A DNA stretch of 7,824 nucleotides from Oscillospiraceae bacterium. GTDB taxonomy: Bacteria; Bacillota_A; Clostridia; Oscillospirales; Ruminococcaceae. Below the pieces are notes generated by a model. It was not told the DNA's origin. It ran no database searches and was given only the letters and a program-made list of their open reading frames with translations. Within the stretch, counting starts at the first letter, position 1; every line of letters begins with the position of its first letter. The stretch covers positions 1 to 7,824 of the forward strand of contig JAGDDO010000505.1 in the NCBI GenBank assembly GCA_017848205.1, given 5' to 3'. The position numbers were made by a program, and so were the translations under genes. This document shows positions 6,946-7,824 of the stretch, piece after piece.

Positions 6946-7434
6946 TCAGTTTTCCGTGCAGACTATGATGTCGGCTGTTTTTATTCCGGCCACCGACATA
7001 AGATCAGCAGGTGCGATCTCTATCTGTGCTCCGACTCTGCCGGCACTTACGAAGATCTTTTCGAATGAAGGGGCAGTTTCGTGTATAAAGGTCGCAAAGG
7101 GCTTCTTCATACCCACAGGCGAACATCCTCCGTGAACATATCCGGTAAGCGGAAGAAGATCCTTCTGCTTAAGCATGCTTATAGCCTTTTCTCCTGCCGC
7201 CTTTGCAGCTTTCTTAAGATCAAGCTCCTCCTTTACCGGAACAACGAAAACATAATAGGTGCCGCTTTTGGCCTGAGTGACAAGTGTCTTGAACACCTTT
7301 TCCGGATCCTCGCCGAGAATGCCGGCTATCTGCTCGCCGGTCAGCGTCGGATCTGCTTCGTATGTATGACTCTGGTACGGTATTTTCTTCCCGTCAAGTA
7401 TTCTCATTACATTTGTTTTATCTTCTTTTTTCAT
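6946..7434 (-). CDS. ybaK: YbaK/EbsC-family Cys-tRNA(Pro) deacylase
   Basis: The 162-residue length is typical for the family. These cytosolic enzymes hydrolyse Cys-tRNA(Pro) mischarged by prolyl-tRNA synthetase, guarding against Cys-for-Pro errors. Family marks: HTYEADP (23-29), the catalytic-region lysine Lys49 in VFKTL, VPVKEELDLKKAAKA (65-79), the TGYVHGGCSPVGMKK block (97-111) and a late VSAGRVG-QIE segment. The single-domain layout fits YbaK better than ProX or a ProRS insertion domain. ATG at 7432-7434 is preceded by AGAGGGAG (7443-7450), with GGGAG at 8 nt. The gene follows the VWA-like gene by 47 bp, has its own likely promoter and ends in a terminator, so it is probably transcribed alone or by read-through. 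It has no evident link to the signalling operon. Confidence 0.92.
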   Translation of the reverse strand: MKKEDKTNVMRILDGKKIPYQSHTYEADPTLTGEQIAGILGEDPEKVFKTLVTQAKSGTYYVFVVPVKEELDLKKAAKAAGEKAISMLKQKDLLPLTGYVHGGCSPVGMKKPFATFIHETAPSFEKIFVSAGRVGAQIEIAPADLMSVAGIKTADIIVCTEN

Positions 7435-7442
7435 ATGGTATA

Positions 7443-7450
7443 CTCCCTCT
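7443..7450 (-). promoter_or_regulatory. Ribosome binding site of the ybaK-like gene
   Basis: AGAGGGAG on the minus strand, with the GGGAG core 8 nt before the ATG. It supports the ATG at 7434 as the true start. Its upstream end overlaps the last two bases of the palindrome at 7449-7465. Confidence 0.75.
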
Positions 7451-7465
7451 GTAATACTGTTACAG
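7449..7465. promoter_or_regulatory. Palindrome CTGTAA-N5-TTACAG, possible operator
   Basis: Perfect 6-bp inverted arms (7449-7454 and 7460-7465) around a 5-bp centre. It lies where transcription from the TATAAT at 7472-7477 should begin and runs up to the ribosome binding site, a usual place for a repressor operator. The arms are too short and AT-rich for a convincing terminator of the upstream gene, and no U run follows. No regulator can be named. Confidence 0.35.
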
Positions 7466-7471
7466 CGTTTT

Positions 7472-7501
7472 ATTATAAGTTTCAGCTCCTGCTGAAGTAA
7501 A
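7472..7501 (-). promoter_or_regulatory. Probable promoter of the ybaK-like gene
   Basis: Perfect TATAAT at 7472-7477, with TTTACT (7496-7501; four of six consensus bases) 18 bp upstream. The -35 lies inside the last codons of the VWA-like gene. A start near 7465 would give a leader of about 30 nt that begins in the palindrome. Confidence 0.5.
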
Positions 7502-7824
7502 ACACCTTTCCCCTCGCTCTGAACGGAAGTGAATATCCCCTCGGCAGCATGAATGCGTGTTCGTGATGCACGGTAAGATCCCTTTCGATCATTCCGTCGG
7601 TGATTATAAGTATCGGTCCGTCCTTCGGAAAATCCTTATCCCGTTCGAGAAGATCAACGGCAGGCTGAATAACTGTACCTCCACGGCCTTTTACTTCAAC
7701 TGTACCGGCAAGATCATCCGGACGTATCCAGCCGGCATCATATGCTGTGGCATCGCAGAACACCACTCTTACGAGAGGAACTTCCCTTTCGACCGAGTAG
7801 CTGACAACTGCACCGAGAGCAAGA
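7482..7824 (-). CDS. VWA-like domain protein, C-terminal fragment
   Basis: The last 113 codons are visible. The frame stays open to the right edge, so the start is outside. The fragment shows the second half of a von Willebrand factor A-like fold: a VVFCDA strand, a GRGGT turn followed by IQPAVDLLE (the usual place of the MIDAS Thr), then ILIITDG with the late MIDAS-region Asp, and a closing strand ending near KVFYF. This pattern recalls the VWA-like domain of DUF2201-type proteins, often found beside MoxR-type AAA ATPases, which remodel protein or metal-centre targets. That family choice is tentative. A GTG at 7764-7766 is only an internal valine, since coding continues upstream without a break. 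The stop lies 47 bp before the ybaK-like start, with no terminator between. Confidence 0.65.
   Translation of the reverse strand, partial: LALGAVVSYSVEREVPLVRVVFCDATAYDAGWIRPDDLAGTVEVKGRGGTVIQPAVDLLERDKDFPKDGPILIITDGMIERDLTVHHEHAFMLPRGYSLPFRARGKVFYFSRS

Noticed and set aside
7764..7766. GTG as the start of the VWA-like gene
   Set aside because: The frame stays open to the right edge and the upstream codons continue a plausible strand. The Val lies inside a VWA strand, so the visible part is a C-terminal fragment.

Overview
The window most likely comes from a Clostridia-class Firmicute, probably a Ruminococcus-type gut or rumen member of the Oscillospiraceae. This rests on moderate GC, strong AGGAGG-type ribosome binding sites, and a style of multi-domain GGDEF and hybrid-kinase signalling protein common in that group. 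The genus is an inference. All six genes lie on the minus strand, so transcription runs from high to low coordinates. The long plus-strand reading frames are antisense shadows.

Right part (about 6885-7824). The 3' end of a VWA-like domain protein enters from the right edge. After 47 bp carrying a promoter-like sequence and a 17-bp palindrome comes a complete YbaK-type Cys-tRNA(Pro) deacylase gene. It ends in a rho-independent terminator whose G-U pairs only work on the minus strand.

Middle and left part (1-6853). A good extended -10 promoter and a leader of about 120 nt with alternative hairpins precede a four-gene signalling operon. Gene 1 is a membrane diguanylate cyclase with a Cache-like extracytoplasmic sensor. 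Gene 2 is a hybrid histidine kinase of 973 residues with HisKA, HATPase, REC and HPt. Gene 3 is a stand-alone receiver protein. Gene 4 is a two-TM dCache receptor that runs off the left edge. Genes 1/2 and 2/3 overlap by ATGA, and genes 3/4 are 20 bp apart, so the set is probably one translationally coupled transcript.

The most unusual feature is a 138-residue PAS-like module in tandem. It occurs three times in the hybrid kinase and at least 2.3 times in the dCache receptor, with exactly the same period in both. Module 1 of one protein resembles module 1 of the other more than it resembles its own neighbour, which points to duplication of a whole array. An inferred model is that the dCache receptor senses an outside ligand, possibly an amino acid, and passes the signal through its array. 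The kinase has a matching array but no outside sensor, and it runs a His461-Asp763-His917-Asp70 phosphorelay. The diguanylate cyclase adds a c-di-GMP arm. The output domain of gene 4 lies outside the window.
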